Shown: in pieces, positions 8,429-17,131 of the stretch | Position numbering within the stretch: position 1 is the first letter of the stretch | Layout of the letters: the number at the start of each line of letters is the position of its first letter | DNA from: DASSUW01 sp963849695 | GTDB taxonomy: Bacteria; Actinomycetota; Thermoleophilia; Solirubrobacterales; Solirubrobacteraceae | NCBI GenBank assembly: GCA_963849695.1 | Contig: CAWKIT010000031.1 | Span: 62,001-126,000, forward strand | DNA length: 64,000 nucleotides | Reading direction: 5' to 3' | The notes under the pieces: generated by a model | The model's database searches: none | What the model was told of the DNA's origin: nothing | The model's input: only the letters and a program-made list of their open reading frames with translations | Position numbers and translations under genes: made by a program

Positions 8429-9280
8429 CTAGAGGCTACGACCCATGTCCAGCAGCAAACCCTCGCGCAGGCCGCCACGGCCGATCTGCAACGGCTGTCC
8501 CAGCCGGTGGGCCGCGGCGTCGAGGATCAGGATCCCGGCCGGCATCAGGCGAACGCGCTCGGCGTTGAGCGACAGCCGCGCGGCCACCTCGGCGGCGGGC
8601 GCGCCCGAGAGGGCTCGGATCGCCTTCTCCACCGCGTCCGGAGCGAGCACGTCGCCCACCACTCGCCGCAGCGATGCCGCGCTGCCGCCGACCGCCACCG
8701 CGCAGTCCGTGGACGGCACGTTGCGCGTCTCGAGCACCTCGCACGCGTGCGCGCGCACCGCGCGCAGCTCGTCGGAGGTGGGCGGGTCGGAGCGCAGGTA
8801 GTGGTCGGCCAGCGCGCCCGACCCGACCATGAACGACGACGACCAGCTCACGCCCCCGGCGACGGTCCCGACCGCGATCTCGGTAGAGCCGCCGCCGACG
8901 TCGACCACGCCGACCACGCCCGGCAGCTCGCGCCCCAGCGTGCGGGTGGCGCCGAGGAAGGCCAGGCGCGCCTCCTCGGCGCCGTCGAGGATCTCGACGT
9001 CGACGGTCATGCCGGCCACGAACTCGTCGCGGTTGACGGCGGCGCGGATCGCGGCGGTGGCGACGACGCGCACGTGGTCGGCGCCGGCCGTCCGGGCCAG
9101 CTCGACCTGCTCGGCCACCACCCGCGCGACCTCGGCGATCTTCTCGGGCGCGATCACCGGCGCCGTGCCGATGCGCGTGAAGGCGCGGCGCTGGAGCACC
9201 TCGGTGAAGCGCCCGCCGGCCACCTCGGCGACGAGCACGCGGGTCGTGTTCGTGCCGATATCGACGCACGCACAGAGCAT
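8429..9280 (-). CDS. ppx: Exopolyphosphatase, Ppx/GppA family (short form)
   Basis: A 283-residue member of the Ppx/GppA family, actin-fold enzymes that remove terminal phosphate from polyphosphate or hydrolyse pppGpp. Phosphate-binding loops are DIGTNTTRVLV near 7 and VVDVGGGSTEIAVG near 125; ATAAIRAA near 74 and the acidic EEARLAFLG near 102 are the usual active-site segments. The length matches the short actinobacterial form, which lacks the C-terminal HD-like domain of E. coli Ppx. It is the first gene of the polyphosphate operon and is divergent from the ABC exporter only 32 bases away, so the promoters must overlap. ATG 9280 is the start at the conserved N-terminus. Confidence 0.88.
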   Translation of the reverse strand: MLCACVDIGTNTTRVLVAEVAGGRFTEVLQRRAFTRIGTAPVIAPEKIAEVARVVAEQVELARTAGADHVRVVATAAIRAAVNRDEFVAGMTVDVEILDGAEEARLAFLGATRTLGRELPGVVGVVDVGGGSTEIAVGTVAGGVSWSSSFMVGSGALADHYLRSDPPTSDELRAVRAHACEVLETRNVPSTDCAVAVGGSAASLRRVVGDVLAPDAVEKAIRALSGAPAAEVAARLSLNAERVRLMPAGILILDAAAHRLGQPLQIGRGGLREGLLLDMGRSL

Positions 9281-9312
9281 CTGGCCCGGAGGGAGGATGC
9301 CATGATGGCCGC

Positions 9313-10146
9313 GTGACGACGGCCGACGCCATCGAGGTCGCGGGCCTGCGCAAGACCTACGACGGCCGTGAAGCGGTGCGTGGGATCGACTTCCGCGTGC
9401 ACCGCGGCGAGGTGTTCGGGCTGCTGGGGCCCAACGGCGCCGGCAAGACCACGACCGTCGAGATCCTCGAGGGCCACCGCACCCGCAGCGCCGGCAACGT
9501 GTCGGTGCTCGGACACGACCCGGGCGCGCGGCCGCACGAGCTGCGCGAGCGCGTGGGGATCGTGCTCCAGAGCTGCGGCACCTACCCGCACCTGACCGTG
9601 CGCGAGACCCTCGCGCACTGGGCATCGCTGTACCCGGCGCCGCGCGACGTCGACGAGGTGGTCGCGCTGGCGGGACTGTCCGAAGCCGCCGATCGCCGCG
9701 CGCGCACGCTGTCGGGCGGCCAGCAGCGGCGGCTCGACCTCGCCCTGGCGCTCGTCGGCGATCCCGAGCTCGTGTTCCTCGACGAGCCCACCGTCGGCTT
9801 CGACCCGGCGGCGCGGCGGGCGGCGTGGGACACGGTGCGGTCGCTGCGGGAGCTCGGCAAGACCGTGCTGCTGACCACCCACTACCTCGACGAGGCGCAG
9901 GCGCTCGCCGACCGGGTGGCGATCATCAAGGACGGCTCGATCCTCGCCGAGGGCCCGCCGGGCGAGCTCGTGGCCGGCGCCCCGCGCTACCGGGTCAGCT
10001 ACCGCGGCGGCGAGCACGTGACCGACGACCCGACCGTGCTCCTGCACGAGCTGACGGCGGCGGCGCTCGCCCGCGGCGAGCGGCTGCAAGACCTGCGCGT
10101 GACGCGGCCGTCGCTCGAGGACGTCTATCTGGAGCTGACGGAATGA
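9313..10146 (+). CDS. ABC-2 type exporter, ATP-binding subunit
   Basis: A 277-residue ABC ATPase with Walker A GPNGAGKTT (39-47), Q-loop in VLQSC, signature LSGGQQRR (133-140), Walker B LVFLDEP and switch histidine in LLTTHYLDEA. The class (drug or polysaccharide exporters of the DrrA/ABC-2 type) is clear; the substrate is not. The GTG start is preceded by a strong GGAGGGAGG at 9288-9296, but 16 bases away. That site is better placed for ATG 9302, which opens a four-codon leader ending in a TGA that overlaps this GTG. The leader may couple translation. The stop overlaps the permease start (ATGA). Confidence 0.92.
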   Translation: MTTADAIEVAGLRKTYDGREAVRGIDFRVHRGEVFGLLGPNGAGKTTTVEILEGHRTRSAGNVSVLGHDPGARPHELRERVGIVLQSCGTYPHLTVRETLAHWASLYPAPRDVDEVVALAGLSEAADRRARTLSGGQQRRLDLALALVGDPELVFLDEPTVGFDPAARRAAWDTVRSLRELGKTVLLTTHYLDEAQALADRVAIIKDGSILAEGPPGELVAGAPRYRVSYRGGEHVTDDPTVLLHELTAAALARGERLQDLRVTRPSLEDVYLELTE

Positions 10147-10943
10147 GCGGTCACGCGCTCGACGGCGTCCGCTCTGCGGCCCGCGAGCCCTCGCGGCGTT
10201 CGTGGGCGGGCGCGGCCTGGCGCCAGTTCCGGCTCGAGCGGCGGATGTTCTGGCGCAACCCGACCGCCGCGTTCTTCGGTTTCCTGCTGCCACTGCTGCT
10301 GCTGGCGATGTTCGGCGCGGTCTTCTCCGGCGAGCAGGAGCAGCTCGACATCGTGGTGCCGGGGATCGCCGGGATGAGCGTGATGGCGGCGACGTTCGTC
10401 GCGCTCGCCTACAACCTGGTGTTCCTGCGCGAGCGCGGGATCCTGAAGCGGTTGCGGGGCACGCCGCTGCCGTCGTCGGCGTACCTGGCGGGGATCGCCG
10501 CCAACGCAGTCATGAACACGGTCCTGCAGGTGGCCGTGGTGATCGTCGCCGGCCGCGCGTTCTTCGGCATCCCGTGGCCGGGCGACTGGTTCTCGCTGCT
10601 CGTGTTCCTGGCCGCGGGCGTGGTCTGCTTCGCGTCGCTCGGCGTCGCGCTGTCGCACGCGATCCCGAACTCGGAGTCGGCGCCGGCGTACGTGAACGCC
10701 GTGTTCCTGCCGATGATCATGCTGGCCGGCGTCTTCTACGACGACGAGGACGCGCCGGCCGTGCTGCGCGACCTCGCCGAGGCGATGCCGCTCAAGCACC
10801 TGATCGACGGGCTGTCCGGGGCGATGGTGAACGGCGAGGGGCTGGCCGACCACATGGTGGCGCTGGGGGCGCTTTGTCTGTGGGCGGCGGTCGGCGTGGT
10901 GCTCGCGGTGCGTGGGTTCTCGTGGGAGGCGCGACGCAGCTAG
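10143..10943 (+). CDS. ABC-2 type exporter, permease subunit
   Basis: A 266-residue integral membrane protein with about six hydrophobic segments, beginning AAFFGFLLPLLLLAMFGAVF and including SVMAATFVALAYNLVFL, AVMNTVLQVAVVIVAG and LVFLAAGVVCFASLGVAL. RERGILKRLRGTPL is the conserved cytoplasmic loop of ABC-2 permeases that contacts the ATPase. It starts inside the stop codon of the ATPase gene, so the two subunits are co-translated. It ends RGFSWEARRS; a similar short stretch recurs near 26.11 kb as apparent debris. The substrate is unknown. Confidence 0.9.
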   Translation: MSGHALDGVRSAAREPSRRSWAGAAWRQFRLERRMFWRNPTAAFFGFLLPLLLLAMFGAVFSGEQEQLDIVVPGIAGMSVMAATFVALAYNLVFLRERGILKRLRGTPLPSSAYLAGIAANAVMNTVLQVAVVIVAGRAFFGIPWPGDWFSLLVFLAAGVVCFASLGVALSHAIPNSESAPAYVNAVFLPMIMLAGVFYDDEDAPAVLRDLAEAMPLKHLIDGLSGAMVNGEGLADHMVALGALCLWAAVGVVLAVRGFSWEARRS

Positions 10944-10986
10944 CGAACGTCCCGGAGTAGCGGACACGTGCCACGGACGGCCGGTC

Positions 10987-11012
10987 GTTTGGGCGCGACC
11001 CGCGATGGGCAG
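10987..11012 (+). promoter_or_regulatory. Candidate SigB/SigF-type promoter, GTTT-N16-GGGCAG
   Basis: GTTT at 10987-10990 and GGGCAG at 11007-11012 are separated by exactly 16 bases. Actinobacterial and Bacillus SigB/SigF promoters follow GTTT, 13-16 bases, then GGGTA or GGGNAN. The identical motif and spacing occur upstream of the acidic repeat protein (25981-26006). The site lies 180 bases before the channel gene start, so a long leader would result. This is inference from pattern only. Confidence 0.35.
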
Positions 11013-11190
11013 AACGAAGATACGGCCGCTCGGTTGACCCGACTGGCCGCTGCCTCTCCAAGTCGTGCGCTGCCGCCCCTCTAGGTGACTGGCGAACGCC
11101 GGACCACCCTCGACCGGGCCCCCTGCGTGCATCCCGCGCTGCGGACGCCACGACCTGCACACAGTTCGCACGCTCGGAAGGAGCGTCTTC

Positions 11191-12006
11191 ATGTTCTCCC
11201 TGCTCGCTGCCGTCAACGTGGGCGATTCCGTCCAGACGGCACTCGACTCGTTGTTCGGGTTCCTGCCCAAGCTGATCGGTTTCATCATCGTCCTGGCGAT
11301 CGGCTGGATCGTCGCCAAGGTCATCAAGACAGCGGTCACCAAGCTGCTGCAGAAGCTCGGCCTCGACAAGGCCCTGCACAGCGGAACCACCGGTCAATAC
11401 GTAGACCGGATCGCGCCGGACACGAGTCCGTCGCGCCTGGTCGGATCGCTGGCCTTCTGGTTCATCTTCCTCGGCGCGCTGACGATTGCCGTCTCCCAGC
11501 TGGGCATCGACGCGCTCGACAACTTCGTCGCCGCGATCGGCGCGTATCTGCCGAACATCATCGCCGCCGTCCTGATCTTCGTGGCCGCGGCTGCGATCGC
11601 CACCGCCATCGCCGGGCTCGTCGCCCGCACCATGGGCGACACGCCGACCGGCAAGATCGTCGGCTCGGTCGCGCCGGTTCTGGTCATGGCGATCGCCACG
11701 TTCATGATCCTCAACCAGCTCCAGATCGCGGAGGAGATCGTCACGATCACCTACGCCGCGCTTCTCGGCTCCGCGGCACTGGCCATGGCACTCGCCTTCG
11801 GCCTCGGTGGCCGCGAGCTCGCCGACCGCATGCTCTCCGACGCATACGAGAAGGGCCAGGAGCAGCGCGGCCAGGTCAAGCGCGACCTCGAGATCGGCAA
11901 GGAGCGCGGCCGGCGGGACGCCGAGCGCGTCATGGTCGAGCCCGGCAACGGCCCGCCGGAGGCGTCGACCGACGAGGCGGCGGCGGCGTTGCGCCGGCTT
12001 CGTTAG
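11191..12006 (+). CDS. Mechanosensitive ion channel-like (CmpX-type) membrane protein
   Basis: A 271-residue protein with repeated channel-type transmembrane helices: LPKLIGFIIVLAIGWIVAKV near 25-44, LVGSLAFWFIFLGALTIAVS near 83, YLPNIIAAVLIFVAAAAIAT near 115, APVLVMAIATFMILNQLQI near 160 and AALLGSAALAMALAFGLGGRELA near 185. This repeat pattern is that of small CmpX/MscS-related proteins which lack the MscS beta domain. The tail (QRGQVKRDLEIGKERGRRDA) is charged and cytoplasmic. The likely role is relief or sensing of envelope tension, but conductance is unproven. A good GGAAGGAGCG ribosome site precedes the ATG. The next gene is a stress-type PRC-barrel protein 48 bases on. Confidence 0.75.
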   Translation: MFSLLAAVNVGDSVQTALDSLFGFLPKLIGFIIVLAIGWIVAKVIKTAVTKLLQKLGLDKALHSGTTGQYVDRIAPDTSPSRLVGSLAFWFIFLGALTIAVSQLGIDALDNFVAAIGAYLPNIIAAVLIFVAAAAIATAIAGLVARTMGDTPTGKIVGSVAPVLVMAIATFMILNQLQIAEEIVTITYAALLGSAALAMALAFGLGGRELADRMLSDAYEKGQEQRGQVKRDLEIGKERGRRDAERVMVEPGNGPPEASTDEAAAALRRLR

Positions 12007-12054
12007 GCGCTCACCACACCGCGTAGGCCTCTCACCCAACAACAGGAGCACCAC

Positions 12055-12813
12055 ATGACCCAACAGACGCAGGACGTCCTCGCCCTCCGCGGCCAGGACC
12101 TCATCAGCCAGGACGGCGACAAGCTCGGCACGGTCGAGGAGATCTACCTCGACACCGACACCGCCCAGCCCGAGTGGGCGCTCATCACCACCGGCCTGTT
12201 CGGCACCAAGCAGTCGTTCGTGCCGATCAGCAGCGCCGACCGGGAGGGCGACAGCTTGACCGTGCCCTTCGACAAGACGACGGTCAGCGACGCCCCGAAG
12301 GTCGACCCTGACGGCAGCCTCTCCGAGCGCGAGGAGCAGGAGCTCTATCGCCACTACGGGCTGGACTACGGCAACGGCTCCGGCTCCGGCACGCAGCGCG
12401 ACCGGGACCCCGTCGGATACGACACCAGCGGCCCGACGACCGACGACGCGATGACGCGCTCCGAGGAGGAGCTGCGCGTCGGCACGGCCGAGCGCGAGGC
12501 CGGGCGCGTGCGCCTCAAGAAGTACGTCGTGGAGGAGCAGGTCACCCGCACCGTGCCCGTCCGTCGCGAGGAAGTGCGCGTCGAGCGCGAGCCGATCACC
12601 GACGCCAACGTCGGTGACGCCACGGACGGCCCCGCGATCTCCGAGGAGGAGCACGAGGTCGTCCTCCACGAGGAAGAGGTCGTCACCGAGAAGCGCGCAG
12701 TGCCGAAGGAGCGGGTGCGTCTGGACACGGACGTGCACACGGAGGAGCGCGAGGTGTCCGACACGCTCCGCAAGGAGCAGATCGACGTCGACGATCCGCA
12801 GGGATCGCGCTGA
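12055..12813 (+). CDS. PRC-barrel and DUF2382 (YsnF/AvaK-type) stress protein
   Basis: A 252-residue protein of two parts. The first 75 residues form a PRC-barrel (QDLISQDGDKLGTVEEIYLD, PEWALITTGLFGTKQSFVPI). The C-terminal 110 residues are DUF2382: RVRLKKYVVEEQVTRTVPVR, then REEVRVEREPI and highly charged strands ending RKEQIDVDDPQ. Proteins of this kind are typically general-stress proteins in Bacillus (YsnF) and actinobacteria, with no known enzymatic role. A glycine/serine/aspartate-rich linker (near 103-125) joins the domains. It probably shares a transcript with the channel gene upstream. Confidence 0.88.
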   Translation: MTQQTQDVLALRGQDLISQDGDKLGTVEEIYLDTDTAQPEWALITTGLFGTKQSFVPISSADREGDSLTVPFDKTTVSDAPKVDPDGSLSEREEQELYRHYGLDYGNGSGSGTQRDRDPVGYDTSGPTTDDAMTRSEEELRVGTAEREAGRVRLKKYVVEEQVTRTVPVRREEVRVEREPITDANVGDATDGPAISEEEHEVVLHEEEVVTEKRAVPKERVRLDTDVHTEEREVSDTLRKEQIDVDDPQGSR

Positions 12814-12836
12814 TCGGATGACGCACGTCCTCGCCG

Positions 12837-12860
12837 CGGTGCCGACGCTTGTCGGCACCG
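12837..12860. terminator. Perfect hairpin between convergent genes
   Basis: CGGTGCCGAC at 12837-12846 pairs perfectly with GTCGGCACCG at 12851-12860 around the tetraloop GCTT. It sits in the 88-base gap between the convergent DUF2382 and PP2C phosphatase genes, so a bidirectional terminator is the natural reading. There is no U-tract, as is common at this GC content. Confidence 0.6.
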
Positions 12861-12901
12861 TGGCGTCGGACGTCTGTGCGGACCCCGCGTTGTCGGCTCA
12901 A

Positions 12902-14998
12902 CTAAAGGCGCGACGTCGCGAGGTCCCGGATGCGTGCGCCGGCGCCGCCTTCGCTCGCGGACGGAGCGGCGAACGCGAGGCACAGTAGGCAGACGTCGTC
13001 CCTGCCCTCCTCGTCGACGAGCATCGCGTCGGTCAGCTCGCTCACCAGCGTCGGCAGTGGCCTCGCTCTGTGCCGCGAGAACTCCGCGGCGAGCCGGTCG
13101 AGGCCTTCGTCGAGCGATCGGTCGCGACGCTCGAAGAGCCCGTCGGTATACAGCAGTAGTCGCGATCCCGGCCGCATTGAGATCTCTCCTTCGGCCCGGG
13201 CATCGACGGGCATGCCGAGCGGCGTCGAGCGGCCGTCCCACAAGAAGCGCGGATCGCTGCCCGGTTCGACCAGCAGGGGCGGGGGATGGCCCGCACATGC
13301 GAAGCGGACCTGGCCGCTGTTGAGGTCGACCTCGGCATAGGCAAGGGTTGCCCACCGAGCCGTCTCGATCTGCTCGACGAACACATCGAGCCGCTCGATC
13401 AGCCGCGCCGGCCGGAGATCGGCACCCGCCAGCGCCCGGATCGCGCTTCGCAGCTGTCCCATCGCACTGGCCGCCTGGATACCACGGCCGACGACGTCGC
13501 CGACGGCGATGCCGATCCGCCCTTCGCCGACGGCGAAGGTGTCGTACCAGTCGCCACCCACCTCGAGCGTCACGAACGCGGGTCGGTAGTGCGTGACGAC
13601 CTGGAAGCGAGGATCGACAGGAGGATCCCCGGCGAGCATGGTCTGCTGCAACACGTGGGCGACCTCGCGCTCGTGCTCGTAGAGCCGTGCGTTCTCGAGG
13701 GCGAGCGCGGTCCGATTAGCCAGTTCGCTCAGGAACGGCAGGTCGCTCGCCCCGAAGTGCGAGCGAGGATCGAATCGCATGACGACCAGCCCGCCGAGCA
13801 CTCCTCCGCGGGCCCCTAGCGGGACGGCGACGCACGAGCGTGAGGCGCCTCCGGTCGCGGATACCAGCTGCGGCTCGCCGCTCGCGATCGCGCGCCGCGC
13901 TGCGGCCTCGGGCTCTCCGCTCGCGGGCCGCCGGTGTGACAGACCGTCGCGCCGCGCGTCCGCGATGAGCGTCCGCTGCCGGTCCTCGATCGTCTCGATC
14001 CACGCGAGATCGGCATAGACCCCAACTATGAGATCGACGAGGCGCTGCGCGCGCCGCGCGAAGTCCTGAACCTCGTCGAGCGCGCGGCTCGTGCGGGCGA
14101 GAAACGCCGATCGCCGTGCTGCCTCCGCGGTCTGGTCGTGCAGACGGGCGCGCTCGACGGCCAGCGCGCACTGACACGCGCACGCCACGAGGAAACTCTC
14201 ATCCTCCGGCGGGAACGGCCGCGGCTCGGGGAACCCGAGCCAGAGGATGCCGATCGGCCGGGAATCCAGAACGAGCGGGATGACCGCGAGCGCGCCCGGC
14301 GGTTCCGCTGCGAACAGCGGTTCCCCGGATGCCAGAGCGGTGCTGGCGGGACTCCCCGCCTCGCTCGCGTGTGAGCGCCACGCATCGACACCGTCCGGTT
14401 CGAAGCCGTGCGAGGAGACGACCTCCAGCTCTTCGCCGACGACGGCGAACACGGCGCGATCGGCACCCGCGCCGTCTGTGAGCTCGCGGACAACGCTCGC
14501 CCCGATCTGCTCGGCATCAAGCGCCGAGGCGAGCGCTGCCGTCAACCGCTGGAGGCGCTCGATGCGCTCGCGCGCGTTCCGCTCCCGGTCGCGTGCTCGC
14601 AGCAACTCGCGCTCGTACTCCTTGCGGTTCCTGGCGTCGAGCACCGTCGTGCGGACGGTCAGCGGGCTCCCGGCTGCGTCCGTCCTGAGCACCGAGTTGA
14701 CCAGAACCGGCAGCCGCCGGCCATCTGCGCAGACCACCTCCAGAGCGATCTCACGGACCGTTCCCTGCATCCGCAGCAGCGGCGCGAAATGGGTCTCGTG
14801 GTACATCCTGCCCCCCGCAGTGAGCAGGTCCTGGAAGCGCTTGCGGCCGACGAGATCCTCCGCGCGATGTCCCGTCCAGGTCAGGAATGTCGCGTTGACT
14901 TTGATGATGCGCCCATCGGCCAGGGTCGAGAGGTATCCGAACGGCGCGTGCTCGTAAAGGTCTTCCGCGCTTTCCTCCGGCAGGTGCTCGTCCGCCAT
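12902..14998 (-). CDS. PAS-GAF-GAF-PP2C (SpoIIE) phosphatase, RsbP-like
   Basis: A 698-residue sensor phosphatase. An N-terminal PAS domain (about 12-125; APFGYLSTLADGRIIKVNAT) is followed by a coiled segment rich in Arg and Glu, two GAF-type domains (about 165-290 and 300-455) and a C-terminal PP2C/SpoIIE domain (about 470-690). The last carries the metal-binding aspartates in VGGDWYDTF and VGDVVGRGIQAA and the closing GRDDVCLLCLAF. Such enzymes dephosphorylate STAS anti-anti-sigma proteins and so release a SigB-type sigma factor. Seven bases upstream ends an RsbQ-like hydrolase gene. In Bacillus subtilis RsbQ acts through the PAS domain of RsbP, so this pair probably senses energy or redox stress. 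The target could be either STAS protein at 21.6 or 22.7 kb. Confidence 0.88.
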   Translation of the reverse strand: MADEHLPEESAEDLYEHAPFGYLSTLADGRIIKVNATFLTWTGHRAEDLVGRKRFQDLLTAGGRMYHETHFAPLLRMQGTVREIALEVVCADGRRLPVLVNSVLRTDAAGSPLTVRTTVLDARNRKEYERELLRARDRERNARERIERLQRLTAALASALDAEQIGASVVRELTDGAGADRAVFAVVGEELEVVSSHGFEPDGVDAWRSHASEAGSPASTALASGEPLFAAEPPGALAVIPLVLDSRPIGILWLGFPEPRPFPPEDESFLVACACQCALAVERARLHDQTAEAARRSAFLARTSRALDEVQDFARRAQRLVDLIVGVYADLAWIETIEDRQRTLIADARRDGLSHRRPASGEPEAAARRAIASGEPQLVSATGGASRSCVAVPLGARGGVLGGLVVMRFDPRSHFGASDLPFLSELANRTALALENARLYEHEREVAHVLQQTMLAGDPPVDPRFQVVTHYRPAFVTLEVGGDWYDTFAVGEGRIGIAVGDVVGRGIQAASAMGQLRSAIRALAGADLRPARLIERLDVFVEQIETARWATLAYAEVDLNSGQVRFACAGHPPPLLVEPGSDPRFLWDGRSTPLGMPVDARAEGEISMRPGSRLLLYTDGLFERRDRSLDEGLDRLAAEFSRHRARPLPTLVSELTDAMLVDEEGRDDVCLLCLAFAAPSASEGGAGARIRDLATSRL

Positions 14999-15005
14999 GT
15001 GGCCC

Positions 15006-15797
15006 CTAGAGGAAGGCCTTGATGGCCGCGATCGTCTCAGCCGGCGCGCTCAGGTTCGGGCAATGCCCCGTCGCGTCCAAGAGCGCGAACTCGCTGTCGG
15101 CCAGTTGCCGGTGCACGTACTCACCCACCGCCAACGGCGCGATCGCATCCTCGGAACACTGGAGGATCAGCGAGCGCGTCGTCACCGACGCGAGGTCGGC
15201 GCGGTTGTCGGAGAGGAACGTCACGCGCGCGAATTGCGCGGCTATCTCAGGGTCCGTCCGGCAAAAGCTGTTTGTCAGCTCCTCGCCCAGGTCCGGCCGA
15301 TCCGGATTGCCCATGATCACCGGCGCCATCGCGCTCGACCAACCGAGATAGTTGCTGTCGAGCGAGTCGAGCAGCTCGTCGATGTCCTCGCGGCCGAACC
15401 CGCCCACATAGCCGTCGTCGTCGACATATCGTGGAGACGGGCCCACGAGCACCAGCCGGTGGAAGCGGTCCGGCTCATCGATAGCCGCGAGTACGCCGAT
15501 CATCGAGCTCACCGAGTGCCCTACGTAGACGACGTCGCGAAGATCAAGCTCGCGGCAGAGCTCGAGTACGTCGTCCGCGTAGCCGCGCAATGAGCCGTAC
15601 CGGTTCCGATCGTAGGCCGAGATGTCCGATCCGCCGGCTCCCACGTGGTCGAAGACGACGATCCGGTACTCGTCCTCGAACGCAGGCGTAACGAACCGCC
15701 ACATGTTCTGATCGCAGCCGAAGCCGTGGGCGAACATCATCGGCCGTCCGCCGGCGCGGCCCGAGAGCCGAACGTTGTTCCGCGTCAAGACGTCCAT
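15006..15797 (-). CDS. rsbQ: Alpha/beta hydrolase, RsbQ family
   Basis: A 263-residue alpha/beta hydrolase of the RsbQ/KAI2-related group. The catalytic triad reads S95 (GHSVSS), D217 (CSEDAIAP) and H245 (ATGHCPNL), nearly the same positions as S96, D219 and H247 of Bacillus RsbQ. The segments MFAHGFGCDQNMWRFVTPAF and YDRNRYGSLRGYADDVLE are also RsbQ-like. In Bacillus this protein is needed for the RsbP phosphatase to respond to energy stress, probably by supplying a small hydrophobic compound. The gene directly precedes an RsbP-like phosphatase gene, which strongly supports the assignment. Confidence 0.88.
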   Translation of the reverse strand: MDVLTRNNVRLSGRAGGRPMMFAHGFGCDQNMWRFVTPAFEDEYRIVVFDHVGAGGSDISAYDRNRYGSLRGYADDVLELCRELDLRDVVYVGHSVSSMIGVLAAIDEPDRFHRLVLVGPSPRYVDDDGYVGGFGREDIDELLDSLDSNYLGWSSAMAPVIMGNPDRPDLGEELTNSFCRTDPEIAAQFARVTFLSDNRADLASVTTRSLILQCSEDAIAPLAVGEYVHRQLADSEFALLDATGHCPNLSAPAETIAAIKAFL

Positions 15798-15853
15798 CCC
15801 ACCGTAGATTAGGCTGCGCGTGGGTGGCCTACTTCGGCCACGACGTGAACCGG

Positions 15854-17023
15854 TTAGATGGAGCTGCCTGGCGGCGTGGGCGCGTGACCGCCGGCCGGCG
15901 TGTCGGTCGGAGCAGCGAGCATTTCGTCGGTGGCGGCCTCGCCGAAATCGTCCTCGTGGGGCGTGCCGGCTTGCGCGGCGCGGATGAGGTCGGCGGCGGT
16001 GGAGCGGACCTGGCCGGCGATCGCGGTTAGCGCCAGGTCGGCGTGGCGGGCCATCGCTTCGCTCGCTCGCCGCGCGGCCAGTAGCGCCAGATGATGCGGC
16101 TGCTCGCGCGCCTCCGGGTCATCGAAGGCGTCGGCGAGCGCCCACACGGCCTTCCCGAGGCCGGCGACCGCGCCGGCGACGTCGGGCACCGGGGAGCCGT
16201 TCGTGCGCACATAGCGCACCGTGTCGCGCGCGAGCACGCGCGTATTACGGACCGCGAAGTCCAGGTGCCGACCGATCTCGTCTTGACGGTCAAGCGCAGC
16301 GCGATCGGCCCAGCGCAGGGGCGCCGAGCGCGCCGTCTCACGCCCAAGGCTGAGCGCCTCGCCGAGCGCCCGCATGTTGGCGTCGAGGTCGCGCGCCGCG
16401 TCGAGCGCCCGCTGGGCCCGCCCCGCGTCCCCCGTTTCGAGTGCTGCGGCGAGCTCCTCCAGGGTGTGTCCTAGGCCGCCGAAGACGGCGTGAGCGGCGC
16501 GGCTGACGTGGATCAGCGGGTTTGGCGGGAACACGAGCGAGTGCAAACCGAAGGCGACGGCGCCGCCGATCAGCGCCTCGATCGGGCGCGTCGGGAACAG
16601 CCCGACGGTCGCCGGCGTCGCCGAGCCGATGATGATCGCCGATACGCCCGCCTCGGTCATCAGCAGCGGTCCACCGCCGACGAGCACCGCCGCCGACATG
16701 GCCAGCACGACCATCAGCCCAACCTGCGGCGGGCCCGTCCCGAGCAACCGCACGAGCAGGTCCGCGATCAGCACCCCGATCACCACGCCGCCCATCAGTT
16801 CCAGCGCGCGCTCGCGCTGCTGGCCCAGAGTCGCGCCAAGACAGATCACGGCGGCGATCGGGGCAAAGCCGGTCTCCTGGTCAGACAGCAAGAGCCGGGC
16901 CAGATACCAGGCGATCACGGCGGCGCCGGCCGTCTCCAGGATCGGCCACAGCTGCGCTCGCAACCGGCGCCGCCGAGCGGCCACGGAAGGTCTCAAGAGC
17001 CCGACGGGCGGAGCGTCAGACAT
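15854..17023 (-). CDS. FUSC / aromatic acid exporter family membrane protein
   Basis: A 389-residue protein with a membrane-embedded first half of about six helices (AGAAVIAWYLARLLL, FAPIAAVICLGATLG, LELMGGVVIGVLIADLLVRL, VGLMVVLAMSAAVLVGGGPL, IEALIGGAVAFGLHSLVF). The C-terminal half is soluble and alpha-helical, rich in Ala and Arg. This is the layout of FUSC-type or ArAE_1 proteins, half-size relatives of aromatic acid exporters. The substrate cannot be deduced. It is divergent from the ferredoxin reductase gene, with 172 bases between that include a palindrome. Confidence 0.75.
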   Translation of the reverse strand: MSDAPPVGLLRPSVAARRRRLRAQLWPILETAGAAVIAWYLARLLLSDQETGFAPIAAVICLGATLGQQRERALELMGGVVIGVLIADLLVRLLGTGPPQVGLMVVLAMSAAVLVGGGPLLMTEAGVSAIIIGSATPATVGLFPTRPIEALIGGAVAFGLHSLVFPPNPLIHVSRAAHAVFGGLGHTLEELAAALETGDAGRAQRALDAARDLDANMRALGEALSLGRETARSAPLRWADRAALDRQDEIGRHLDFAVRNTRVLARDTVRYVRTNGSPVPDVAGAVAGLGKAVWALADAFDDPEAREQPHHLALLAARRASEAMARHADLALTAIAGQVRSTAADLIRAAQAGTPHEDDFGEAATDEMLAAPTDTPAGGHAPTPPGSSI

Positions 17024-17131
17024 ACGGTCGGCGAATCATCGTTGGGACGTAGGGGTGTTCGGCTCAAGCAGTCGCAGATCGCGCAGCGGCTGCCAGGCGG
17101 CCCACCGCGGGGACGTATGGTGACGACCGAC

